From contig NZ_JACSYA010000052.1 of assembly GCF_029870285.1 (NCBI RefSeq), positions 1 to 18,237 on the forward strand: DNA of 18,237 bases, read 5' to 3'. The notes under the pieces are model-generated. The model was not told where the DNA came from. It searched no databases and worked only from the letters and a program-made list of their open reading frames with translations. Made by a program: the position numbers and the translations under genes. How positions within the stretch are numbered: position 1 is the stretch's first letter; every line of letters begins with the position of its first letter. This document shows positions 1 to 12,700 of this stretch, piece after piece. This stretch comes from Delftia sp. PS-11. GTDB lineage: Bacteria > Pseudomonadota > Gammaproteobacteria > Burkholderiales > Burkholderiaceae_C.

Positions 1-482
1 TCTCGCTGAATTCGCCAACTGAAGACGGTTTGCTCAAGGACCGGCTTGACCGGACGTTGCCGGACTACATGGTGCCCTCGGCCATCGTGGTGCTCGAAGC
101 CCTGCCTTTGACGGCCAACGGCAAGGTGGACCGCAAGGCGCTGCCCGAGCCGGAGATGGTCAGCGCCCAGCAATACGAGGCGCCGCAGGGCGAGTTGGAA
201 GAAACGCTGGCGAATATCTGGGCCGAGGTGCTGGGCGTCGAGCGCGTGGGCCGGCAGGACAACTTCTTCGAGCTGGGCGGGCATTCCATGACCCTGCTCG
301 AAATGCAATTGCAGATAGGCCGGCGGCTGTCGGTGCAACTGCCGCTCAAGGCCTGCTTCGAAAGCCCATCGCTGGCGGAGCTGGCCCGACTCGTGCAGGC
401 CCATGCCGCGCCCGCCCACATCAAGAAAACCGCCGATCTGGAAAAGATGGCATCCCTACTCGCAGAGCTGGACCTGGAATGA
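1..482 (+). CDS. NRPS, C-terminal fragment (end of A domain, carrier domain, C-terminal tail)
   Basis: This is the 3' end of an NRPS gene whose start lies before the window; the reading frame (first whole codon at base 3) is open to the edge and gives about 159 residues. It begins inside the small C-terminal subdomain of an adenylation domain: LPDYMVPS is followed by the A10 motif NGKVDRKALP, which carries the catalytic lysine. A peptidyl carrier domain follows, with FFELGGHSM, whose serine is the phosphopantetheine attachment site. The last 20 or so residues are charged and leucine-rich (ending LAELDLE), which fits a short docking helix that hands the chain to the next protein. The pocket of this A domain is outside the window, so its amino acid cannot be read. 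The stop overlaps the start of the next NRPS, so the two are expected to be co-translated and to work in series, this one upstream. Confidence 0.93.
   Translation, partial: SLNSPTEDGLLKDRLDRTLPDYMVPSAIVVLEALPLTANGKVDRKALPEPEMVSAQQYEAPQGELEETLANIWAEVLGVERVGRQDNFFELGGHSMTLLEMQLQIGRRLSVQLPLKACFESPSLAELARLVQAHAAPAHIKKTADLEKMASLLAELDLE
479..482 (+). promoter_or_regulatory. ATGA stop-start overlap (translational coupling of two NRPS genes)
   Basis: The start codon ATG (479-481) shares bases with the stop codon TGA (480-482) of the upstream NRPS. The preceding bases hold no convincing Shine-Dalgarno, so the terminating ribosome probably reinitiates. This would keep the two subunits near equal amounts. 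Confidence 0.8.
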
Positions 483-3400
483 AAAACACGGAATTCGACA
501 TCGCCCATCGCTTCAACGTGCTTGCCCCGGCAAAGCGGCGCCAGTTCCTTGACGCACTGGCGGCCCAGGGCATTGATTTCTCGGGCTTGCCGATTGTCCC
601 GGCGCAGGACGTGGCCGTCACGCCGGCCTCCTATGCCCAGGCCCGGATGTGGTTCCTCTGGAAGCTGGAGCCGCAAAGCGCGGCCTACCACATCAGCGGA
701 GCATGGCGACTGCACGGGGCGCTGGACCTTGGCGCCCTGCGCACCGGCTTTGCGGCCCTGGTGGAACGCCATGCCGCGCTGCGCACCGTGTTCAAGGCCG
801 GGCCTGAGGGGCTGCCGCTGCAGTGCGTGCTGGAGCACGTGGAGATCGACATTCCTGTTGTCGAAGCCGAGCAGCCAGCGGCGCAGATGCAGTCCCTCTG
901 CCATCGGAGCTTTGATCTTGAAACAGGCCCGCTGCTGCGGGTGGTGCTGATACGCGAGGCGCAGGACCGGCACCTGCTGGTGGTCGTCATGCACCACATC
1001 GTCTCCGATGGCCGGTCCATGCAGATCCTGATGGAGGAGTTTGCCGCGCAATACGCTGCACATGTGCAGTCGCTGGCGGCCGGGTTGCCTTCCCTGCCGG
1101 TGCAGTACGCCGACTATGCGCTGTGGCAGAGAAACTGGATGGAGGCGGGCGAGCGCGATCGGCAGCTTGCGTACTGGACGCAGCAATTGGGCCGGGAGCA
1201 GCCGGTGCTGCAGTTGCAGGCTGACCATCCACGCCGCGCCGACGGGAGTTATCCCGCCGCCGAGCATGTATTGCTGCTTCCCAGGCCGCTGGTACAGGCT
1301 TTGAAGGTGCGGGCGCGTGCCGAGGGCGCCACGCTGTTCATGGCACTTCTGGCCGGATGGCAGGCCCTGCTGGCACGCTACAGCGGTCAGGGCGATATCC
1401 GGGTGGGCGTGCCTCTGGCCAACCGGCAACGGGCCGAGACGCAGGGGCTGGTCGGCCTGTTCGTCAACACGCAGGTGCTGCGCAACCGCATCGACAGGCG
1501 CATGCCCATGGTGCAGGTGCTGCGACAGGCCAGGGAGGCGGTGCTGGGTGCGCAGGCACATCAGGATTTGCCATTCGATCAACTGGTGGAGGCCTTGCAG
1601 CCCGAGCGCAACCTGGGAGTCCAGGCCCTGTTCCAGGTCATGCACAACCACCAGAGCACGGCGGCTGCATTGCCGCGGCAGATGGCAGGGCTGGTGCTGG
1701 AGCCTTGCCCGCAGGACGAGCGTGCCGCGCAGTTCGAGCTGGTGCTCAACAGCAGCGAAAGCGCCGACGGCGAGGTGCGGCTGGCCTTCAACTATGCAGC
1801 GCCGTTGTTCGAGAGCGAAACCATTGCCCGCATGGCAGGCCATTGCCAGGCGCTGCTGCAGGCGCTGGCCGAGCATCCGCAACAGGCGCTGGGCGATGTG
1901 CCGCTGCTGCTGCCGCAAGAGCAGCACCAGTTGGCCAGCTGGGGGCTCAATCGCCTGCCTGCGGGGCAGGGGCAGCCCGTACATCGCTCGTTTGAAGCAT
2001 CGGCCAAGCGCACTCCCGATGCCGTGGCCTTGGCATTTGGCGATGCAGCGCTGAGCTACGGCGAACTCAACCGCCGTGCCAACCGTCTTGCGCACCGCCT
2101 GATGTCGCTGGGCGTGGGACTGGAGACGCGCGTGGCCGTTGCAGCCCAGCGCTCGGTGGAGATGATGGTCGGGCTGCTGGCCATCCTCAAGGCGGGTGGC
2201 GCCTACGTGCCGCTGGACCTTGACTACCCGCGCGATCGCTTGGCCTACATGCTGCAGGACAGCGGCGTGCACCTGGTGCTGTGCCAGGGGCCCGGCCAGT
2301 CGCTGCTTCCCGATCGGCACGGCCTGCAGGTGGTCGATCTCGACGCATCCGAGCCTGGCGTCTGGCCGGACCATGATCCACAGGTCGAAGTCGATGGCCA
2401 GAACCTGGCCTATGTGATCTACACCTCGGGATCGACGGGCCGGCCCAAGGGGGCTGCCAACCGCCATGATGCACTGAGCAACTGCATGGCATGGATGCAG
2501 GAACGCTATGGGCTCACGGCGCAGGACGCGGTGCTGCACAAGGCGCCCTTCGGATTCGATGTGTCGGTCTGGGAGATGTTCTGGCCCTTGACCGTGGGCG
2601 TGAAACTGGTGCTGGCCCAGCCCGGAGACCAGCGCGAGCCTGCGCGCATCGTGGAGCTGATCCGGCGCCACCAGATCACCACGCTGAACTTCGTGCCCTC
2701 CATGCTGCAGGCCTTTCTGGCGCATGAGGGTATCGAGGCGCAGACGCGCCTGCGCTACGTCATCTGCGGCGGCGAGGCCATGCCAGCCGCTACCCAGCGC
2801 GAGGCATTGCAGCGCCTGGCCGGCGTCAGCCTGCAGAATCTTTACGGGCCCACCGAGGCGGCCATTCACGTCACGCAGTGGACATGCCGCGACGACGGAC
2901 TCAGCCTGGTTCCCATAGGCCGGCCCATCAGCGCCACCGATGCCTGGGTGCTGGATACCGACATGCAGCTCGTGCCCCAGGGCGTGGCCGGCGAGCTGTA
3001 CCTGGGTGGCATGGCGCTGGCGCGTGGCTATCTGAACCGGCCCGGACTGACGGCCGAGCGCTTTGTGGCCGACCCCTTCGATGCCAGCGGCAAGAGCAGG
3101 CTCTATCGCACGGGTGATCTGGTGCGCTGGAATGCCGAGGGCCAGATCGAGTATCTGGGCCGCATGGACCATCAGGTCAAAATCCGGGGGCTGCGCATCG
3201 AACTGGGCGAGATCGAGGCGCATCTGCTGGCCCAGTCCGAAGTGCGCGAAGCCGTGGTGGTCGCCGCGCAGGGGCCCGGCGGCGAATGCCTGGTGGGCTA
3301 TGTGGCGGCACCCGGTGAAGATGAGCGCCTGGCCGCCAGGCTCAGGCAGGCGCTGGCCAGTGTGCTGCCAGACTACATGGTGCCTTCGTCCATCGTCGTG

Positions 3401-3700
3401 CTGCAAGGCCTTCCACTGAATGCGAACGGCAAGGTGGACCGCAAGGCGCTGCCGGCGCCGCAGTGGCTGGAGCGTGAGTACGCGCAGCCGCTCACGGCCA
3501 CCGAGGCGCAGTTGGCGGCCATCTGGGCTGAGCTGCTTGGCCGCGAACGGGTCGGGCGCCATGACCACTTCTTCGAGCTGGGTGGGCACTCCCTGCTTGC
3601 ACTGGGCCTGCTGGAGCGCATGCGGGCACATGGCCTGACGGCCTCCGTGCGCACCCTGTTCCAGCATCCGCAACTGGCGGATTTCGCTGCGCAGGTCACG
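479..3700 (+). other. NRPS module 1: C (LCL-like) - A (Thr) - T
   Basis: The condensation domain (residues about 48-480) has the N-terminal pattern YAQARMWFLWKLEP and active-site HHIVSDG (172-178), which resemble LCL domains, so the incoming chain probably ends in an L residue. The adenylation domain (about 505-1000) has pocket residues D694, V695, W698, N737, I762, G764, L788, I796, H797 plus the A10 lysine. This is close to the published threonine code DFWNIGMVHK, differing at three positions (F to V, M to L, V to I), all conservative hydrophobic changes. The carrier domain has LGGHS with the pantetheine serine at 1038. Threonine is the best prediction; dehydrobutyrine or allo-Thr variants cannot be excluded from the code alone. 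Boundaries are approximate. Confidence 0.85.
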
Positions 3701-6700
3701 CGGGCCGATGACAGCGCCGAGGTCGAGGTGCCGCCCAATGGCATCCCCGAAGGATGCACGGCCATCACACCCGATATGCTGACCCTGGTGGCGCTGGACG
3801 CACGGGAGATCGCGCAGGTGGTGGACGCCGTGCCCGGTGGCGCGTGCAATATCCAGGACATCTACCCGCTGGCGCCGCTGCAGGAAGGCATTCTGTTCCA
3901 CCACACGCTGCACCAGCAGGGCGACGCCTATGCTACGCCCACGCTGCTGGGCTTCGACACGCGCGAACGGCTGGAAGGCTTCGTGCTGCGGCTCAACCAG
4001 GTCATCGCACGCCACGACATCCTGCGCACGGCTGTGCTGTGGGAAGGATTGGCCGAGCCTGTGCAGGTGGTCTGCCGGCAGGCGCAGGTGCTGGTCGATT
4101 GGCAGGAGCCTGGTGAAGGCGAGGGCGATGTAGCCGCCGCACTGCAGCAGCGGCTGGACCCGCGCGTGCAGCGCATCGATGTGCGCCGTGCGCCCATGAT
4201 CCGCGCCATGGCGGCGCAGGATGCGCGCAACGGCCGCTGGCTGCTGCAGCTGCTGACCCATCACTTGGTGCTGGACCACACGACGCTGGAGCGCATTGTC
4301 GAGGAGATCGCGCTGATGGCGCAGGGCCGCGAGGCGGAGTTGCCCAAGCCCCTGCCGTTCAGGCGCTTCGTGGCCCAGGCACGGCTGGGCGTGAGCGCTC
4401 TGGAGCATGAGGACTTCTTCCGCGCCATGCTTGGCGATGTGGATGAGCCTACGGCGCCGTTTGGCCTGCTGGACGTGCAGGGCGATGGCAGCGCGGTGGA
4501 GGAAGCCAGGCTTGCGCTGGATGCACCGCTGTCGCGCGAGCTGCGCCGGCAGGCGCAGCGCCATGGGGTGAGTGCGGCCAGCCTGTTCCACCTGGCCTGG
4601 GCGCTGGTGCTGGGCAGGACCACGGGTAAGGACGACGTGGTGTTCGGCACCGTGCTCTTTGGCCGCATGCAGGGCGGGGAGGGTGCGCACAGCGCGCTGG
4701 GCATGTTCATCAACACGCTGCCGCTGCGCATACGGCTGGGCGGCCGAAGCGTGCAGGAATGCCTGCATGAGACGCATGCGGGGCTGACGGGGCTGATGCA
4801 CCACGAGCACGCCACGCTGTCGCTGGCGCAGCGCTGCAGCGCTCTGCCTGGGGGGACGCCGCTGTTCTCGGCGCTGCTGAACTACCGCTACAGCGTGGTG
4901 CCGCAGGATGAGGTGGCTGCGGGCGCCACCGCGGGCGCGTGGGAAGGCATGACGGCGCTGGGCGGACAGGAGCGCACCAACTACCCCGTGACCGTGTCCA
5001 TCGATGACCTGGGCGAAGGCTTTGGCATCGTTGCCCAGGCCGATGCTGCTCTGGGGGCTGAACGGCTGTGTGGATACATGGCGGCGGCCGTGGCCTGCGT
5101 GGTCCAGGCCCTGGACAGCGAGCCCGGCCTGGAGGCCACGGCGCTGGACATGCTGGACGGCAAGGAATGGACACAGCTGCAGGCCTGGAGCCTGGGTGCC
5201 CGAGCCGAACCAGGGATGCAACCCGTGCACCGGCTGATCGAGCGCCAGGCCCAGGCACGGCCGGATGCCGTGGCGCTGGTCTTTGGCGAGCAGGTTCTGA
5301 GCTACGACCAGCTCAACCGCCGCGCCAACCAGCTGGCGCACCGGCTGATAGCCTTGGGCGTGAGGCCGGAGAGCAGGGTCGGCATCGCCATGGAGCGGTC
5401 CATCGAGATAGTGGTGGGCCTGCTGGCCATCATGAAGGCCGGTGGCGCCTATGTGCCCCTGGACCCCGAGCACCCGCCTGAACGGCTGGCGCAGATGATC
5501 GAAGACGGCGCCGTGCGGCGCCTGCTCACCCACAGCGCGCTGCGCGAGCGCCTGCCCGCAGGCGAGGATCTGCAGTGGCTGGATATCGACCGCATCGATG
5601 TGGCCCGTGAATCGCAGCGCAACCCCGTGGTTGCCGTGCATGGGGAGCATCTGGCCTATGTGATCTTCACTTCGGGCTCCACGGGCCGCCCCAAGGGCGC
5701 GGCCAACCGGCATATGGCCCTGCACAACCGGCTGGTCTGGATGCAGCAGGCCTATGCGCTCGATGCCTCGGACGCCGTGCTGCAAAAGACACCGTTCAGC
5801 TTCGATGTATCGGTCTGGGAGTTCTTCTGGCCGCTGATGATCGGCGCCCGGCTGGTGATGGCGGCGCCCGGTGATCACCGTGACCCTGCCAGACTGGTGG
5901 AGCTGATCACGGGCCATGGAATCACCACCGTGCACTTCGTGCCGTCCATGCTGCAGGCCTTTGTGGCGCACGCGGGCGTTGCGGCATGCACGGGCCTTCG
6001 GCGCATCCTGTGTAGCGGCGAGGCCCTGCCGGCCGAGGCGCAGAACGCCGTCTTCAGGCTCCTGCCCGGGGCCGGTCTCTACAACCTCTATGGCCCTACC
6101 GAGGCGGCCATCGACGTCACCCACTGGCGCTGCCGCGACGATGGACGGCGCCAGGTTCCCATTGGCCGGCCCATCAGCGGCATCCGCACCTATGTGCTGG
6201 ACTGCGCCATGCGGCCGGCGCCCCAGGGCGTGGCTGGCGAGCTGTACCTGGGAGGCATTGGCCTGGCGCGCGGCTATCTGAACCGCCCCGCATTGACGGC
6301 CGAGCGCTTTGTGGCCGATCCGCTGGACACGCAGGGCGGTCTGCTGTACCGCACTGGCGACCTGGTGCGCTGGAACGGCGAGGGTCAGATCGAGTACCTG
6401 GGCCGCCTGGACCACCAGGTGAAGATCCGCGGCCTGCGCATCGAGCTGGGCGAGATCGAGGCCCATCTGCTGGCCCAGCCCGGCGTGCGCGAGGCCGTGG
6501 TGGTTGCGGCAGAAGCCACGTCGGGCGCACGCCTTGTCGCCTATGTGGCCGGTCCGGACGCCGATGAGGGGCTGGCCGAAACCTTGCGCCAGGCGCTGGT
6601 CGGGCGGCTGCCGGACTATATGCAGCCTTCGGCCATCGTCGTGCTGCCTGCGCTTGCGCTCAATGCCAACGGCAAGGTGGACCGCAAGGCCCTGCCGCAG

Positions 6701-9700
6701 CCCGAATGGGCGCAGCGTGGATACGAGCCGCCGCACAACGGGGTCGAGCAGCAGCTGTCGGCGATATGGGCCGAGCTTCTGGGGCTGGACCGTGTGGGGC
6801 GGCGTGACAACTTCTTCGAGCTGGGCGGGCACTCGCTGCTGGCCATGGGCATGCTGGAACGCATGCGTGCACATGGCCTGTCGGCCTCCGTGCGCAGCCT
6901 GTTCCAGCATCCGCAACTGGCGGATTTTGCAGTGCAGCTGATGCAGGCGGACGGCGCCGCCCAGGTGCAGGTGCCGCCCAATGGCATCCCCGAAGGCTGC
7001 ACGGCCATCACGCCCGACATGCTGACCCTGGTGGCGCTGGATGCGCAGGAGATCGCGCATGTGGTGGACGCCGTGCCCGGTGGCGCGGCCAACATCCAGG
7101 ACATCTATCCGCTGGCGCCGCTGCAGGAAGGCATCCTGTTCCACCACACGCTGCACCAGCAGGGCGACGCCTATGCTACGCCCACGCTGCTGGGCTTCGA
7201 CACGTGCGAACGGCTGGAAGGCTTCGTGCTGCGGCTCAACCAGGTCATCGCACGCCACGACATCCTGCGCACGGCCGTGCTGTGGGAAGGGCTGGCCGAG
7301 CCTGTGCAGGTGGTCTGCCGGCAGGCGCAGGTGCTGGTCGATTGGCAGGAGCCTGGTGAAGGCGAAGGCGATGTAGCCGCCGCACTGCAGCAGCGGCTGG
7401 ACCCGCGCGTGCAGCGCATCGATGTGCGCCGTGCGCCCATGATCCGCGCCATGGCGGCGCAGGATGCGCGCAACGGCCGCTGGCTGCTGCAGCTGCTGAC
7501 CCATCACTTGGTGCTGGACCACACGACGCTGGAGCGCATTGTCGAGGAGATCGCGCTGATGGCGCAGGGCCGCGAGGCGGAGTTGCCCAAGCCCCTGCCG
7601 TTCAGGCGCTTCGTGGCCCAGGCACGGCTGGGCGTGAGCGCTCTGGAGCATGAGGACTTCTTCCGCGCCATGCTTGGCGATGTGGATGAGCCTACGGCGC
7701 CGTTTGGCCTGCTGGACGTGCAGGGCGATGGCAGCGCGGTGGAGGAAGCCAGGCTTGCGCTGGATGCACCGCTGTCGCGCGAGCTGCGCCGGCAGGCGCA
7801 GCGCCATGGGGTGAGTGCGGCCAGCCTGTTCCACCTGGCCTGGGCGCTGGTGCTGGGCAGGACCACGGGTAAGGACGACGTGGTGTTCGGCACCGTGCTC
7901 TTTGGCCGCATGCAGGGCGGGGAGGGTGCGCACAGCGCGCTGGGCATGTTCATCAACACGCTGCCGCTGCGCATACGGCTGGGCGGCCGAAGCGTGCAGG
8001 AATGCCTGCATGAGACGCATGCGGGGCTGACGGGGCTGATGCACCACGAGCACGCCACGCTGTCGCTGGCGCAGCGCTGCAGCGCTCTGCCTGGGGGGAC
8101 GCCGCTGTTCTCGGCGCTGCTGAACTACCGCTACAGCGTGGTGCCGCAGGATGAGGTGGCTGCGGGCGCCACCGCGGGCGCGTGGGAAGGCATGACGGCG
8201 CTGGGCGGGCAGGAGCGCACCAACTACCCGGTGGACATGTCCATCGATGACCTGGGCCAGGGCTTCCGCCTGGTCGGGCAGGCCATCAAGACCGTGGGCG
8301 CGCAGCGTCTGTGCGCCTTCATGCTGGCCGCCGTGGAGGGCATTGTTGCAGCCCTGGCCGAAACGCCCGCGCTGCCGGCCTGCGATATCGAGTTGCTGGA
8401 CCAGGACGAATGGGCGCAGCTGACGCAATGGGCGCAAGGGGTGCAATCGGAATGCAACCCGCAGCGCCGCGACTGCCAGCCCCTGGTGCACAGGCTGTTC
8501 GAGCACCAGGTGGACGAGCAGCCCCAGGCTACTGCCCTGGTCTTTGGCGACGAATGCATCAGCTATGCGCAACTCAACCGGCGTGCCAACCGCCTTGCGC
8601 ACCGCTTGATGGCCGAAGGGGTGGGCGCGGAGGTGCGTGTGGGCATTGCGGTGGAACGCTCGGTAGAGATGGTGGTTGCCGTGCTGGCCGTGCTCAAGTC
8701 GGGCGCTGCCTATGTGCCCCTGGACCCCGGCTATCCGGCCGAGCGCCTGGCCCACATGGTCGAGGACAGCGGTATGGCCTGCCTGCTCACGCAGTCTCGC
8801 CTGGGGCTGGCAGTGGCCGGTCGCGTGAAGGCGCTGGACCTGGATGCCATTGGCGCGATGCCGGGGCCCGACCACAACCCCGGCGCCGCCGTGCATGGCG
8901 AATGCTTGGCCTATGTGATCTACACCTCGGGCTCCACCGGCCGCCCCAAGGGCGTGGGCATCTCCCACCGCTGCCTGGCCGAACAGGCGCAACTGGCCGT
9001 CGGCTTTGCCGCGCTGTCGCCGCAGGACCGCGTGCTGCAGTTCGCCACGCTGAATTTCGATGGCTGCATCGAGCAGCTGTTCGCTCCGCTGGTGGCCGGC
9101 GCGGCCATGGTGCTGCGCGGGCCCGAACTCTGGGACAGCGCCACCTTCCACAGGGAACTCATAGCCAAGCAGATCAGCGTGGCCGATCTGACCACCGCCT
9201 ACTGGCTGCTACTGGTCCAGGATTTTGCGCGCCAGGGCCTGCGCGAGTACGGGCGGCTGAGGCAGATGCATGTGGGCGGCGAGGCCATGCCGTGGGCCGG
9301 CCTGCAGGCCTGGAGCGATGCCGGGCTGGGCCATGTGAAGCTGCTCAATGCCTATGGCCCGACCGAAGCCACGGTCACGGCATCCGTCTTCGACTGTGCG
9401 TCTTCGCTGGAGGGCTCCGGCATGGCGCCGCAGAGCGTGCCCATAGGCCGCCCCTTGGCCGGTCGGTACATGCGGGTGGTGGACGACCTGATGCGCCCCG
9501 TGCCCTTGGGCGTGGCGGGTGAGCTGTGCATAGGCGGCCCCTTGCTGTCGCGCGGCTATCTGAACCGGGCAGGGCTCAGCGCCGAGCGCTTTGTCGCCGA
9601 TCCCTTCGGTCAGGACGGCGCAAGACTGTATCGCACAGGCGATCGGGTGCGCTGGAATTCACTGGGTCAGATTGAATACCTGGGACGTGTTGACCACCAG

Positions 9701-12700
9701 GTCAAGATCCGCGGTCTGCGCATAGAGCTGGGGGAGGTGCAGGCGCAGCTGCTTGCCTTGCCCGATGTGAGCGAGGCCGTGGTCGTGGCCAGTGAGGGAC
9801 CGTCGGGCACGAGGCTGCTGGCCTATGTGTCTGCGCGCAGCGGGCGGGAGCTGGTGGTGCCGGAAATGCGCGCACGCCTGGCCGAGGTGCTGCCCGACTA
9901 CATGGTTCCGGGCGCCATCATGGTGCTGGACCGCCTGCCGCAGAACGCCAGTGGCAAGCTGGATCGGCATGCCTTGCCTGTGATTGGCGCAGAAGCTGTC
10001 TACGAAGCGCCCCAGGGTGAGCTGGAGCAGACCCTGGCCCGCGTGTGGGCCGAGGTGCTTGGCCTGCAACGGGTGGGGCGCGGCGACAACTTCTTTGCGT
10101 TGGGCGGGGACTCCATCCTGAGCCTGCAGATCGTCTCGCGCCTGCGCCGCCATGGCTGGAAGCTGTCGCCACGCCAGCTGTTCGAGCGGCAAAGCATTGC
10201 CGAACTGGCGCGCGTGGCCGAGGCCGTGCAGGAAGAGAGCAGTCAGGAGCCTGAGGCCCAAGGGACGGTTCCCTTGCTGCCCATTCAGGCCGAATTCTTC
10301 GAAATGCCGCTGGAGCAGCGATCCCATTGGAACCAGGCCCTGCTGCTGCGCAGCAGCCAGCCTTTGCAGCCACAGACGCTTGTCCAGGCACTGGCCGCCG
10401 TGCTGCGCCAGCATGACAGTCTGCGCCTGCGGTATCGCCAGGCAGCGGACGGCGCCTGGGAGCAGTACTACGGAGAGCCGTCAGAGGCCGAGATTCAGCA
10501 ACTGCTGTGGGTGCGCAAGGTCGCGCATGCCGACGAGATCGAGGCCCTGTGTGAGCAAGCGCAGCGCAGCCTGGACATCGTCCATGGTCCCTTGCTGCGC
10601 AGCCTGTGCATCGAGGTCGGAGATGGCAGCTGGCGCCTGCTGTTGGTGGCCCATCACCTGGTCATCGACGGAGTTTCCTGGCGCATCGTGCTCGAAGACT
10701 TACGCTCGGCCTATGAAGATCTGTTGCAGGGCCGGGACCCCGCCCGGATCCACAAGACCAGCAGTTACCGGCACTGGTCCCATGCGCTGCAGGCCCATGC
10801 GGTGGACTGTGGCGGCGAACTGGCCTACTGGCAGGCGCAGGTCGGGGGGGCTGCGAAGTTGCCCTGCGCCCGCCCCGATGGCGCCAACACCCTGGCACTG
10901 CAGTCCAGTGTGGAGCTGAAGCTCGATCGCGAGCGGACCCGGGCCTTGATCAGCCGTGCCCCGGCGGCATACAGAACGCAGATCAACGACATGCTGCTGA
11001 CCGCGCTGGCAAGGGCGCTCAGCGCATGGAGCGGCCGCGAGCGCATCCTCGTGGATCTTGAAGGCCATGGCCGGGATGATCTGGGCGGCTCCGTGGATGT
11101 GTCGCGCACGGTGGGCTGGTTCACCAGCATCTTCCCGGTGGCGCTCGACGCGGGAGGAAGCCCCGGCGACGCGCTCAAGCGCGTCAAGCAAAGCCTGCGC
11201 GAGGTTCCTCTGAAGGGCCTGGGCTATGGCGTGCTCAAGTACATGGGGACCGAGCAGCAGAAGCAGGCTCTGCGTGCCTTGCCCAAGGCCAGCCTGATCT
11301 TTAATTATCTGGGGCAGTTCGATGGCAGCTTCGACAGTGCCGCAGCGTGGCTGCCAGCCGAGGAAAGCAGCGGCATGTCGGCCGATGCCTCGGCGCCGCT
11401 GTCGCACGAATTCACCATCAATGGCCGTGTCTACGACGGCGAGCTGGTGATGACGGCAGGCTTCAGCGAGGCTCGCCATGACACGGCCGATGTGCAGGCG
11501 TGGATGGCCCGCTACCGGCAGGAGCTGGAGGCCTTGATCGACCACTGCCTGAGCGGGGCGCAGGGCGTGACACCCTCCGACTTTCCCCTCGCCCGGGTCA
11601 CGCAGGCACAATTGGATGGGTTCGCCCTGCCTGCTGGCAATCTGTCGGATATCTATCCGCTGTCTCCTCTGCAGTCGGGCATGCTGTTCCACAGCCTGTC
11701 TGATCCTTCCGGGGTTTCCTACGTCACCCAGCTGCGCATCGATGCACACGGTCTGGATGCGGCACGGTTCAGGAAGGCGTGGCAGGCAGTGCTTGATCGC
11801 CATGCCGTGCTGCGCAGCGGCTTTCTCACCGATCTGGCCTTGCCCCTGCAATGGGTGGCCAGGCAGGTATCGCTGGCCATTGGCGAGTACGACTATAGGC
11901 ACTGTGAGGATGTGCCAGCGGCCTTGGATGCCCTGGCCGCCGAACAGTACGTGGCCTTCGACCTGAAGAAGCCGCCGCTGATGCGGCTAACCCTGGTACG
12001 GGTTTCCGATGGCAGCCACCACTGCATCTGGACCGCCCACCATCTGCTGACAGACGGATGGAGTTCATCGAACCTGCTGGGCGAGGTGCTGCGCGACTAC
12101 AAGGGCATGCCAGTGGAACCGGTGGACAACAGCTATCGGGACTACATCGCGTGGCTGCAGGGGCTGGACCAAGGGGCCAGCGAGACTTACTGGCGGAGCA
12201 TGGTGCAGCCACTGCAGGAGCCCACCTTGCTGGTCGATGCCTTGTCCAGGCCTGTGCTGCGTGAGGGGCACCACGAGATCGATGTCACGCTGGATGCCGG
12301 GGCGACGCAGCAACTGGTGGAGTTCGCCAGGCGCGAGCGCGTGACAGCCAATACCCTGGTACAGGCTGCATGGTCGCTGGTGCTGGCCCGATATACAGGC
12401 CAGGCCACGGTGTCCTTTGGGGCCACGGTGGCCGGCCGTCCGCCGGAGCTTGCTGGCGTGGAGAAAATGCAGGGCCTGTTCATCAACACTTTGCCGGTCG
12501 TCGTGGCCTGTGACGGTGCGTTGGAACTGGGGCCCTGGCTGCGTGCACTGCAGGCGCAGAACCTGGCCTCGCGCGAGCATGAGCAGACCTCGCTTTCGGA
12601 CATACAGCGCTGGGCCGGCAAGGGCCAGCGCGGCCTGTTCGACAGCATCGTGGTGTTCGAGAACTACCCCATAGATTCCGTGCTCTCGGAGCACGACGAC

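Noticed and set aside
3895..8223. The long direct repeat as a possible insertion sequence or composite element
   Set aside because: Both copies are in-frame condensation domains at homologous module positions, with no transposase, inverted ends or target duplication. Gene conversion or duplication explains them.
65..9151. A 3028-codon open frame on the minus strand opposite the NRPS genes
   Set aside because: It is a by-product of high G+C coding sequence: third-position G/C in the plus frame removes stops from the opposite frame. Its translation shows no domain and is rich in His, Gln, Arg and Ala, and the same segment appears twice because the plus-strand C domains are repeated.
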